DNA of 34,491 nucleotides, taken from the IMG/VR virus record IMGVR_UViG_3300009180_000121, positions 1 through 34,491 of that record, one strand, 5' to 3'. Each line of letters starts with the position of its first letter. The first letter of the stretch is position 1. Origin of the DNA: a virus. Below the pieces are notes generated by a model. It saw nothing but the letters and a program-made list of their open reading frames with translations, did no database searches and was not told the DNA's origin. This document shows, in pieces, positions 1 through 5,146 of the stretch. Position numbers and translations under genes: made by a program.

Positions 1-100
1 CCACTGGGTCTACGGTTGCGCATCCACCAAGTGCTAGTGCCAAAGGCAGAATCAATCCTACTACGACCCTCCGCCCATTCTTTCCTAATCGCAGACTCAT
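1..100 (-). CDS. Rz1-like outer-membrane spanin lipoprotein (partial, C-terminus outside window)
   Basis: Starts at ATG 98-100 and runs off the left edge after 33 residues. The visible part is a lipoprotein signal peptide: a basic start (RLGKNGRR), a hydrophobic stretch and the lipobox ALGGC with the acylated cysteine at residue 27, followed by ATVDPV. It lies entirely inside the gene at 1-176, in the +1 frame. An embedded lipoprotein in the +1 frame is the classic Rz/Rz1 spanin arrangement, in which an outer-membrane lipoprotein pairs with an inner-membrane protein to fuse the envelope at lysis. The ribosome site is weak. Assignment rests on the signal peptide, the nesting and the holin-like neighbour, since the mature domain is not visible. 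Confidence 0.55.
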   Translation of the reverse strand, partial: MSLRLGKNGRRVVVGLILPLALALGGCATVDPV

Positions 101-176
101 TGCGCTCACGTTCCCCGGGGAACAATCCTACAATTGCCTTGAGCAATTCGATAAGAGCGCCAATCCACGAAAACAC
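1..176 (-). CDS. Small membrane protein, candidate inner-membrane spanin (partial)
   Basis: Reads from GTG 174-176 (a proposed start with no clear Shine-Dalgarno) and is still open at the left edge after 58 codons. The N-terminus is hydrophobic or amphipathic (VFSWIGALIELLKAIVGLF), followed by a charged stretch rich in Glu and Arg (PGERERNESAIRKEW). This fits an anchored protein with a periplasmic helix, as in inner-membrane spanins. A lipoprotein gene is embedded in its +1 frame, which supports the reading. It begins 6 bases after the stop of the holin-like gene and in the same frame. The anchor is short for a typical Rz, so an unrelated small membrane protein is possible. Confidence 0.4.
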   Translation of the reverse strand, partial: MFSWIGALIELLKAIVGLFPGERERNESAIRKEWAEGRSRIDSAFGTSTWWMRNRRPS

Positions 177-182
177 AAAATG

Positions 183-344
183 TTATTTTGCGTCGGCAGC
201 CTTGATCAACCCGACTCCGGCGATGATCGCGGCGATGAGTATTCCAAGGTCAGGCACTTTGCCTGTCTTCAAAAATTCCACCGCTGCCCCAGCAATAGCT
301 ACTACGATTGACAAAACTCCAGTTGCAGTTGTTTTCCAGTTCAT
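183..344 (-). CDS. Holin-like small membrane protein, 53 aa
   Basis: A 53-residue protein starting at ATG 342-344, with a strong Shine-Dalgarno (GGGAGGA) on the minus strand just upstream. It has two hydrophobic segments: residues about 6-24 (TATGVLSIVVAIAGAAV) and about 33-48 (DLGILIAAIIAGVGLI). They are separated by a short charged turn (EFLKTGKVP), and the tail is KAADAK. Two short transmembrane helices in a tiny protein next to the terminase and spanin-type genes fit a class II or pinholin-type holin. No family was identified with certainty, and many phages carry such proteins annotated only as hypothetical. Confidence 0.6.
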   Translation of the reverse strand: MNWKTTATGVLSIVVAIAGAAVEFLKTGKVPDLGILIAAIIAGVGLIKAADAK

Positions 345-361
345 GTTGTTTTCCTCCCGGT

Positions 362-1921
362 TTATCCCCCGACATCCCAGCCGGACATTTCGTTGTCCGC
401 GGATGCCTGCTTCATTAGTTCAAGCAAAGATGGACGCGTGTATGCCATTGTCAAGTCGTAGTCAATCCCAGAGTTGTCGCATGCCATTGCGACCGCGTCG
501 GCCCTGTCCGGAGATGCCACCCCCCTAGACCGCATTGCGTCTTTTGACTCCAGGCCCAGCTTCCCGCGGGACGTGGCTTGAGCTCTCCTGGTCACTAGTT
601 GGCTTTTGAGAATATCGTCTTCGGGCAGGATGATGTCGCAAGTGTCGATCTTCCGGGCCAGCCTGTGCCACATCTCGGAACCCTTGTTCTGATACGCGTC
701 GTTGTCCCTGGCGTTGCCACCAAAGTTAATCCGATTCACGGTCCACCCAGCTTCGCTCAGCGCGTCGCACATCGGCAGACCCAGGCCCCCGGCATCGGCG
801 AATACTTGCTCCGGCTTAACCCCGGCTTTCTTTAGCTCCATAATGATCCGCCCGACCGTTGCCATCGTGTCTCTTTCGCGCCATGTGATCAGCGGAAGGA
901 TTCGGTTGCCCTCCCGGATTGCGATCACGTTCTCGTCGCCACCCGCGGAAAAGTCAATGCCAGCTGCCCTGTCTGTTCCATTAGGGACAGGAGGGTTGTT
1001 TACGCAATTGTCGTAGCTGCCTAAGCTCACGACCAGGCGCTCTTCGCCCAAGTCCATAAATTCTGCCTTGAGCATCGACTGAGTAAATGGGCTGTTGATG
1101 CCGTAGCGTTGCTGAATTTCTTGTATGTACAAAGGGCTGATATGGGGACAGTCCCAGGCTGTCGCCCGGGTCTTTTTCCACAGATCTGCCTCCTTTGTAA
1201 AGCATCGGTAGAACTGACCTACCGGAGCCCCCGGCGAACTGGCGACTAGTAATCTAGTTGGTTGGCACCGAAACACTGAAACGTAGATCGGATCTTGGAC
1301 GGTCTTGGCTTCGTCGACAACGTACAGAAGGGGAGCGCTTTCATGGTTCGCAGCGTGGAAACCCTCCGCTCTGCCTGCTGACTCGTTGTCATTGCCTGCT
1401 GTAAACCCCAAAATTCGGCTTATACGCCCCGAGGCGTGCTTGAAGCGGATTTCCCCACTGGTGACCTCAACCATGTCGCCGAAGGGCCTTAGAAGGGCTT
1501 TAATCGCAGGCCAGAGTACGGATTCCACTTGGCGATACACAGACGCTGTAACGACGCTCAGAGACTCCTCAAAGCATACCATGTGCCAGACCAGGGCCGG
1601 GGCGATGACATTTGACGTCTTGCCGGAACCGTTCGCAGCCACCAGCGCTACCCTGCTATAGATCGGGGCCAGGTTATTCATGACCTCTTTTTGCCAGGGG
1701 TATAGGTTTAATCTGAGCACGCCCTCCGCGAATCCTGCCGGGGTAGCCTGTTCGTCAACCTTGGATGCCGGGCCGGGTTTCGATGACCCCTTTTTATTTC
1801 TAGCCGAATTTCTGATGGGGGGCGCGCGCGCGCGCGCGCGTGGTGGGGGCCCCCCGGGGGGGGTGTCGTGGGGGGTCGGATTTTCCTGGGGTGTCGTCTT
1901 CACAATTTTATTGACTTCCAA
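362..1921 (-). CDS. terL: Terminase large subunit
   Basis: The packaging motor ATPase and headful/cos nuclease. Counting from the TTG at 1921 (519 aa), Walker A is AANGSGKT at residues 95-102, Walker B is LLYVVDEA at about 198-205, and the coupling motif VASSPG is at 226-231. The RNase H-like nuclease shows GIDFSAGGD (D323), FADAGG (D376) and SPDRADAVA (D472, D475). The start is uncertain: TTG 1921 has a poor ribosome site, GTG 1903 is an alternative, and no ATG lies before the conserved part at about residue 63. The first 60 residues are Pro/Arg/Ala-rich and are encoded by an extreme GC run (1818-1863). It follows terS with a 33-base gap. Confidence 0.95.
   Translation of the reverse strand: MEVNKIVKTTPQENPTPHDTPPGGPPPRARARAPPIRNSARNKKGSSKPGPASKVDEQATPAGFAEGVLRLNLYPWQKEVMNNLAPIYSRVALVAANGSGKTSNVIAPALVWHMVCFEESLSVVTASVYRQVESVLWPAIKALLRPFGDMVEVTSGEIRFKHASGRISRILGFTAGNDNESAGRAEGFHAANHESAPLLYVVDEAKTVQDPIYVSVFRCQPTRLLVASSPGAPVGQFYRCFTKEADLWKKTRATAWDCPHISPLYIQEIQQRYGINSPFTQSMLKAEFMDLGEERLVVSLGSYDNCVNNPPVPNGTDRAAGIDFSAGGDENVIAIREGNRILPLITWRERDTMATVGRIIMELKKAGVKPEQVFADAGGLGLPMCDALSEAGWTVNRINFGGNARDNDAYQNKGSEMWHRLARKIDTCDIILPEDDILKSQLVTRRAQATSRGKLGLESKDAMRSRGVASPDRADAVAMACDNSGIDYDLTMAYTRPSLLELMKQASADNEMSGWDVGG
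1818..1863. repeat. Alternating GC and homopolymer G/C tract inside terL
   Basis: Positions 1822-1840 are a 19-base uninterrupted alternating G/C run. After a short spacer come runs of G, C and G at 1845-1863. On the minus strand this encodes the PPGGPPPRARARAPP segment of the terminase N-terminus. Such alternating purine-pyrimidine DNA can adopt Z-form, and both tract types are prone to slippage in replication or sequencing. A change of one repeat unit would shift the frame upstream of the ATPase. Confidence 0.9.
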
Positions 1922-1954
1922 ACCCCATATAATATAATTCTAATATTGGTCGTT

Positions 1955-2617
1955 TCATTTGTCGCACAATGAGTCTTGTGTGGTATTTGCCTCAATAACA
2001 GACTTCGACCCCGACTTCCCGGCATACTTAATTTTGTTTGCGTTGACTAACAGCGCAGCGTCGGCCGCGGTAAAATGTACGTTCGCCACCGATCCTCCGA
2101 CCTGGACTCTTGCCTGCTGACCGAAATGCTCCTGAGCCCTGCGTTCGATGCGCCATGCGGCCGCTTGCCAGGTCCCCTTTTCTGCCGCCCTGTCAATGAC
2201 TTCCAACGCGCGGGTGATGTGGAGCGACTCTGCTTTTTTTAAGCGTTCGGTGATGTGGGGCCTGGCGGATAGGAATGCTGATAGCGTGGACTTTGCGATT
2301 CCAAGTAAGTCCGCAATCATGGCATATGGGAACCCTTTACTCAGCGCAGTCTCGACTATTGTCAGGTGCTCCTCGGTAATCTTGGGCAATCCCCTGGCGC
2401 CTAGTTCAACGTCCGGGATGTAATTCGGAACTTCATTCATGAGTCTGCGCTCTTTGTCCAGGCGCTTCTCATCCACCTTCTCAATCTTCTTCTCGGGAAC
2501 GCGCAGCTTCATCCTGCGCTTCTTTTGCCTCGGCACTATGGCCGGGATCGGATCAGAGACTAGATCCTTTGGACTCGTAGTAATTGGCAAGTCGCTGGAG
2601 TTTCCAGATGCATTCAT
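1955..2617 (-). CDS. terS: Terminase small subunit
   Basis: A 220-residue protein starting at ATG 2615-2617, directly upstream of terL. Residues 1-65 are low-complexity and basic (PRQKKRRMKLRVPEKK). Residues about 80-125 form a helix-turn-helix (ALSKGFPYAMIADLLGIAK, then STLSAFLSARPHITERLKKA). The segment after it (EVIDRAAEKGTWQAAAWRIE) is the usual oligomerisation helix region, with RRAQEHFGQQ typical of phage small terminases. The protein would recognise the packaging site and load the large subunit. It overlaps the upstream 65-aa gene by 65 bases. The intergenic region upstream (2751-3111) is a natural candidate for a pac or cos site. Confidence 0.85.
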   Translation of the reverse strand: MNASGNSSDLPITTSPKDLVSDPIPAIVPRQKKRRMKLRVPEKKIEKVDEKRLDKERRLMNEVPNYIPDVELGARGLPKITEEHLTIVETALSKGFPYAMIADLLGIAKSTLSAFLSARPHITERLKKAESLHITRALEVIDRAAEKGTWQAAAWRIERRAQEHFGQQARVQVGGSVANVHFTAADAALLVNANKIKYAGKSGSKSVIEANTTQDSLCDK

Positions 2618-2750
2618 TAACTAGCGTCTCCCCAACTTCGTCGCTGCACTTCCTGTTGCAATTGGTAAGCAACTTCCAGAACGATGAGCATGCTGACTTG
2701 AGCTTAACGTTCTCAGCGATGATCGATTTGATTTTAGCTTCGTCTGACAC
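2553..2750 (-). CDS. Small hypothetical protein, 65 aa
   Basis: Not recognised. The GTG at 2748-2750 is chosen because GGGAGG lies 7 bases upstream; a TTG at 2756 would sit on top of that site. The product is helical and Lys/Glu-rich with four cysteines (ACSSFWK, NCNRKCSDE, NECIWK), and it ends NYYESKGSSL. It overlaps the start of terS by 65 bases in another frame, so its translation probably couples to terS. It is the first gene after the structured intergenic region. A short regulator or a packaging accessory is possible, but nothing in the sequence proves either. Confidence 0.6.
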   Translation of the reverse strand: MSDEAKIKSIIAENVKLKSACSSFWKLLTNCNRKCSDEVGETLVNECIWKLQRLANYYESKGSSL

Positions 2751-2892
2751 ATGCAACCCTCCCGGTAGTTAGAAAACCCCGCGCCCGGGAACCACTTTCA
2801 CCCCTCCCGGGTCGCAGCCAGTTCCCCAACCCACCCCATAAGAACTGGCTTGCGTCAAAGTATTGCATCCGGGCCAACGCGCAAGCCTTTCG

Positions 2893-2901
2893 TGTTTCAC
2901 C
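2893..2901. promoter_or_regulatory. Third copy of the TGTTTCACC half-site
   Basis: TGTTTCACC at 2893-2901 repeats the plus-strand half-site found at 3020-3028. It lies on the far side of the structured RNA, about 125 bases from the main inverted repeat. Three copies in one intergenic region suggest a protein-binding motif, though a 9-base match is short. Confidence 0.35.
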
Positions 2902-2941
2902 TATTCTTTCTGGTAAGAATTAAAAAGGCATATGGTAAACT

Positions 2942-3022
2942 GAAAAGACCCCGCGGTTGGAGCGGTACCGCTAGCGCAGCGAAGCGGGGGGACTTTAGTC
3001 CCCCGCTCTAACAGGGGTCTGT
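2942..3022 (-). ncRNA. Candidate small structured RNA ending in a T run
   Basis: On the minus strand, a 7-bp outer stem AGACCCC (3020-3014) with GGGGTCT (2952-2946) closes a domain of about 75 bases. Inside are a strong hairpin at 3007-2983 (GGGGGAC, TAAA loop, GTCCCCC, plus three further pairs past a bulged C) and a 12-base perfect palindrome AGCGGTACCGCT at 2972-2961. The 3' arm of the outer stem runs straight into TTTT. A TATAAT box at 3034-3029 would start transcription near 3022. The unit therefore looks like a self-contained RNA of about 80 nt or a terminated leader. It has a three-way-junction shape but is not a tRNA. The function is unknown. Confidence 0.55.
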
Positions 3023-3065
3023 TTCACCATTATATACATATAAGGGGAACGAAATGGTGAAACAG
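3019..3065 (-). promoter_or_regulatory. 13-bp inverted repeat around a TATAAT box (promoter/operator)
   Basis: CTGTTTCACCATT at 3019-3031 and AATGGTGAAACAG at 3053-3065 are perfect inverted repeats with a 21-base centre. On the minus strand a perfect -10 hexamer TATAAT lies at 3034-3029, partly inside one arm. No good -35 hexamer is present at 16-18 bp (the bases there are CATTTC, CCATTT or ACCATT). The arrangement looks like an operator whose occupation blocks or activates a promoter firing toward the structured RNA and terS. The intergenic region 2751-3111 holds no other gene that I can see. Confidence 0.5.
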
Positions 3066-3111
3066 TGTAGAACCCGGGTTTAACAGAGTAGCCCGAAATG
3101 GCTGTTTTAGC

Positions 3112-3309
3112 CTAGTTTTGAGCACTAAAACCAACCACCGGGAGCTCTTTCCCGGCCCAATTCCTGTTACCTTTAGGCGCCCCACCCTTCTTACCATTAG
3201 CGATCGATGCCTTGGCCTTAGCCTCCGACCTCACCCTGCCGATTCTGGACGTGAACAGCGCCACCGGGACCTCACATCTACAGTTAGGACATTCAATTGA
3301 TTTACTCAT
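3112..3309 (-). CDS. Small basic protein with CPNC motif, 65 aa
   Basis: ATG 3307-3309 is chosen because GGAGG lies 5 bases upstream and it forms an ATGA overlap with the stop of the Mom-like gene. The start of the product is MSKSIECPNCRCEVPVALF, a single Cys-Pro-Asn-Cys knuckle plus one more Cys. A basic segment (SEAKAKASIANGKKGGAPKG) follows, as seen in small phage DNA-binding or unknown proteins. Only half a zinc ribbon is visible, so metal binding would need a dimer. Coupled translation suggests a role with the Mom-like protein. It is the last gene before the terS intergenic region. Confidence 0.6.
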   Translation of the reverse strand: MSKSIECPNCRCEVPVALFTSRIGRVRSEAKAKASIANGKKGGAPKGNRNWAGKELPVVGFSAQN

Positions 3310-3974
3310 TCTTCCCTCCATTCTTTCCATTCTTTCCAGTTTTGTATCTCCCATTTCAGTAAAGCCTTGTCCTTCTGATTGCAGAAATAGACAAACCTAT
3401 GCTTCCTGGTCCGCGGAACGATCACTGCCTCTTCCATGGTCCGCGAGTGCCTGCTGTGCTTGTTGCCGACCACCTTGTCCCCGGAAGATCTCTTGTCGGA
3501 CAGTCCGGTATAGATCCAGTTCGTTGCCGAGTAGATCATTCCATTGTGCCCGGCCCCGGTGTCTGCATAGCTAACCAGGATCAAGTACGGTCGCAACTTT
3601 GTTAACTCTCGAATGCTCCAGGATATGAATCTGCTTTCAGAGTTCTTAGGACACCGATCGTCGAGCCACAATCTGTTCAACTCGTAGACCCTGGACGCAT
3701 TCTCTGCCCCGCATATGCCCCTGCATAGATGGGGCGACGCGGGTTTGCCGAACGAGATTACTCCCAGCAGTTCATTGCCATGGAAGCACCCGAACGACCA
3801 GTTGCACGGCACGGCCCGGTGCGCGTAGTGGTTGGCGACGACTACTTCATTCATCGTCTTGGACCCTATGGCCCGGAATTTAAGTTGGAGCGCAGAGGTA
3901 GGAATTGCACCTCCATCGTCCCCTTGGAATAGGGGAAGCTCTACTATTGAGCTATCTGCGCGTAAACTCACCAT
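3306..3974 (-). CDS. Mom-like DNA modification protein (GNAT-fold)
   Basis: A 222-residue protein that I recognise as a relative of the Mu Mom adenine-modification family. The characteristic blocks are LLGVISFGKPASP, then YELNRLWLDDRCPKNSES, then ILVSYADTGAGHNG and IYSATNWIYTGL. Mom converts adenines in phage DNA to a carbamoylmethyl form and so evades restriction; the fold is acetyltransferase-like. Substrate and chemistry here are inferred from the family. The start at ATG 3974 overlaps the previous stop by 7 bases. The first 28 codons coincide with a tRNA-Gly-like sequence (3886-3961), and the family domain begins right after it at LQLKFRAIG. The C-terminal tail is Trp/Glu/Lys-rich. Confidence 0.75.
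   Translation of the reverse strand: MVSLRADSSIVELPLFQGDDGGAIPTSALQLKFRAIGSKTMNEVVVANHYAHRAVPCNWSFGCFHGNELLGVISFGKPASPHLCRGICGAENASRVYELNRLWLDDRCPKNSESRFISWSIRELTKLRPYLILVSYADTGAGHNGMIYSATNWIYTGLSDKRSSGDKVVGNKHSRHSRTMEEAVIVPRTRKHRFVYFCNQKDKALLKWEIQNWKEWKEWREE
3886..3961 (-). tRNA. tRNA-Gly(UCC)-like sequence, degenerate or atypical
   Basis: A 76-base minus-strand stretch folds as a near-cloverleaf. It has a perfect 7-bp acceptor (GCGCAGA with TCTGCGC), TA, a D-stem GCTC/GAGC with the loop AATAGTA, and an anticodon stem TCCCC/GGGGA. The variable region is CGAT, and the T-arm is GGAGG, TGCAATT, CCTaCC. The sequence ends in an encoded TCCA. The anticodon would be UCC (Gly). Deviations: the anticodon loop is 8 nt (TATTCCAA), one base bulges in the T-stem, the D-loop lacks GG, and T55 is G. 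It lies within the 5' coding part of the Mom-like gene. It may be a decayed or atypical tRNA. Confidence 0.45.
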
Positions 3975-4243
3975 GTCCCCATCTCGTCGATGAACCCGAT
4001 CGTCTTATCCCGACGCTCCTTCAGCACTTCCAGGAGCCTGTCGGTCATGTCGATTTCGAACAGATCTCCATTACCTCCGAGCAGTCCACCGTCCCGATTT
4101 AGATAGCGCAGGATCTTCGGCTTGTTGCTAGCACTCTCCATGATCTCGCAGATCCCATAGTCCCGGTTGTATCGGTAGTACTTGCCCGGAACAATCTGCT
4201 CGAACGTGAGCGCTCCCTCTTCTTTGTCGTCGTAGTAGTTCAT
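3968..4243 (-). CDS. Hypothetical protein, 91 aa
   Basis: Not recognised. ATG 4241-4243 is chosen because GGAGG lies 5 bases upstream and it makes an ATGA overlap with the stop of the 26-aa membrane protein. The product starts MNYYDDKEEGALTFEQIVPG and continues KYYRYNRDYGICEI, a mixed alpha/beta pattern. It includes a central RYLNRDGGLLGGNGDLFEI segment and a charged helix (RLLEVLKERRDKT). No signal peptide or membrane segment is seen. It sits between small genes of the early region and the Mom-like gene, whose ATG overlaps its stop by 7 bases. Confidence 0.65.
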   Translation of the reverse strand: MNYYDDKEEGALTFEQIVPGKYYRYNRDYGICEIMESASNKPKILRYLNRDGGLLGGNGDLFEIDMTDRLLEVLKERRDKTIGFIDEMGTW

Positions 4244-4320
4244 GGTTTCCTCCAGTACATTTTCCACATAAACACGGTGCATAGAATTCCGCATGGGGTC
4301 AATAGGATTAGCTCTGACAT
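4240..4320 (-). CDS. Micro-protein with one membrane segment, 26 aa
   Basis: ATG 4318-4320 is preceded by AAGGAGG at a 4-base spacing, the strongest ribosome site nearby. The product begins MSELILLTPCGILCTVFMW and ends KMYWRKP. It has a hydrophobic core with two cysteines and a basic C-terminus, so it probably inserts in the membrane with the tail inside. It starts 13 bases before the end of the 151-aa gene and stops in an ATGA overlap with the 91-aa gene. The function is unknown; a translational linker that keeps ribosomes loaded is an alternative reading. Confidence 0.5.
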   Translation of the reverse strand: MSELILLTPCGILCTVFMWKMYWRKP

Positions 4321-4763
4321 ACAACCTCCTTCTTCCACTCAGTCACCTTCAGGATCGAGGGCGCCTCGATGCCCAGGTAGAACTGGATGCCCTTTGTGTC
4401 CGTCACAAACTTCTTGCCCTTGTTAACTCCGTCGAGCACCTCGAAGACGAACGACTTGTTCGCCCGGCCCCTGTATCCGCACAGGCGAGAAGTGCCCTTG
4501 GGGGTCTTAAACTCCTTGGTCAAGTGCTCCTCCTTTAGTCCGTCGAATCCATGGCGAACAATCGACCGCAAGTCTGCCAGGTCTTTGGTCACAATCTCTC
4601 CGCCTTCCTCAACCGACCGAACCTCCATCTTGAATGTGGCAGTGTCCGCGTTGTAGGTGCAGTTGCCTAGCTTGAGGTTGAACTGCTTGTTGACCTTGTT
4701 GAGCTCTGCCAGGAGCGGGTCAATCTGGTTACGAATTATGTTGAGTGTGTCTTTATTGATCAT
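4308..4763 (-). CDS. Hypothetical protein, 151 aa
   Basis: Not recognised. The first half is a helix (NIIRNQIDPLLAELNKVNKQ) followed by a beta-rich segment (LGNCTYNADTATFKMEVRSV). The C-terminal half (FKTPKGTSRLCGYRGRANKS, FVFEVLDGVNKGKKFVTD) has the alternating pattern of a small beta-barrel, and the protein ends KVTEWKKEVVCQS. The start at ATG 4761-4763 has a weak purine-rich ribosome site (AAGAAAG). It lies between the 88-aa gene and the small membrane gene in the helicase operon. A nucleic-acid-binding role is only a guess from its place. Confidence 0.7.
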   Translation of the reverse strand: MINKDTLNIIRNQIDPLLAELNKVNKQFNLKLGNCTYNADTATFKMEVRSVEEGGEIVTKDLADLRSIVRHGFDGLKEEHLTKEFKTPKGTSRLCGYRGRANKSFVFEVLDGVNKGKKFVTDTKGIQFYLGIEAPSILKVTEWKKEVVCQS

Positions 4764-4791
4764 GTTGGTTGGTCTTTCTTGGTTGGTTGGG

Positions 4792-5058
4792 TTATTTGAT
4801 GGACTTGATCTTGGCGATGATCTTGTCTTCCTTCTTGTTCATCCACTCGATCAGTGGCTCGAGCGCTCTTCCGCCACTTGCCACATACTGACCTTTGCAT
4901 ACTGCGACCCAGGTTAAGTGGGGCTCACTGAATCCGCCACTCAAACTAAAGCCAATGCTTTCAGTCTGCTTGAACTTAACTCCGAGTTTTTCCCAGGATG
5001 CTTGAGTGCGACCCGCTTTGACCGGGGTTGCTTCGGTTTTTGTTAATGTGTTGCTCAT
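4792..5058 (-). CDS. Hypothetical protein, 88 aa
   Basis: Not recognised. It starts at ATG 5056-5058 after an 88-base gap from the helicase gene, with no strong Shine-Dalgarno. The first 30 residues are polar and basic (TKTEATPVKAGRTQASWEK). The rest has an aromatic beta pattern (GFSEPHLTWVAVCKGQYV) ending in a Lys-rich helix (WMNKKEDKIIAKIKSIK). A hairpin and an inverted repeat lie just upstream (5070-5143), so this gene may have its own promoter or attenuator. No membrane segment is seen. Confidence 0.65.
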   Translation of the reverse strand: MSNTLTKTEATPVKAGRTQASWEKLGVKFKQTESIGFSLSGGFSEPHLTWVAVCKGQYVASGGRALEPLIEWMNKKEDKIIAKIKSIK

Positions 5059-5069
5059 GGTTAGAATTT

Positions 5070-5143
5070 AACCCATCCGCTGGGTTATGTCTACAAGTAT
5101 TTTCACTACCATGCGTAAGTTGTTGATATTGAATGAAATACTT
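5070..5143 (-). promoter_or_regulatory. Inverted repeat and small hairpin between helicase and 88-aa gene
   Basis: AAGTATTTTCA (5095-5105) and TGAAATACTT (5134-5143) form an imperfect inverted repeat with one extra base. Nearer the start codon, AACCCA (5070-5075) and TGGGTT (5081-5086) make a 6-bp hairpin with a 5-base loop in the RNA leader. The region is AT-rich and could hold a regulated promoter, but I see no convincing -35/-10 pair. The hairpin lacks a T run, so it is not a clear terminator. Confidence 0.35.
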
Positions 5144-5146
5144 TTT

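Noticed and set aside
16-528. Plus-strand frame of 170 codons at the left edge
   Set aside because: It runs antisense to the spanin-like, holin-like and terL genes, whose features are clear. It has no ribosome site and no recognisable pattern.
2148-2423. Plus-strand frame antisense to terS
   Set aside because: terS has a clear helix-turn-helix and position; the antisense frame has no ribosome site or motif.
2946-3020. Possible tRNA in the terS upstream region
   Set aside because: The 7-bp closing stem and inner hairpins suggest a cloverleaf, but there is no T-arm consensus, no proper D-arm and no CCA-compatible end. A T run follows the stem, so a structured terminated RNA is the better reading.
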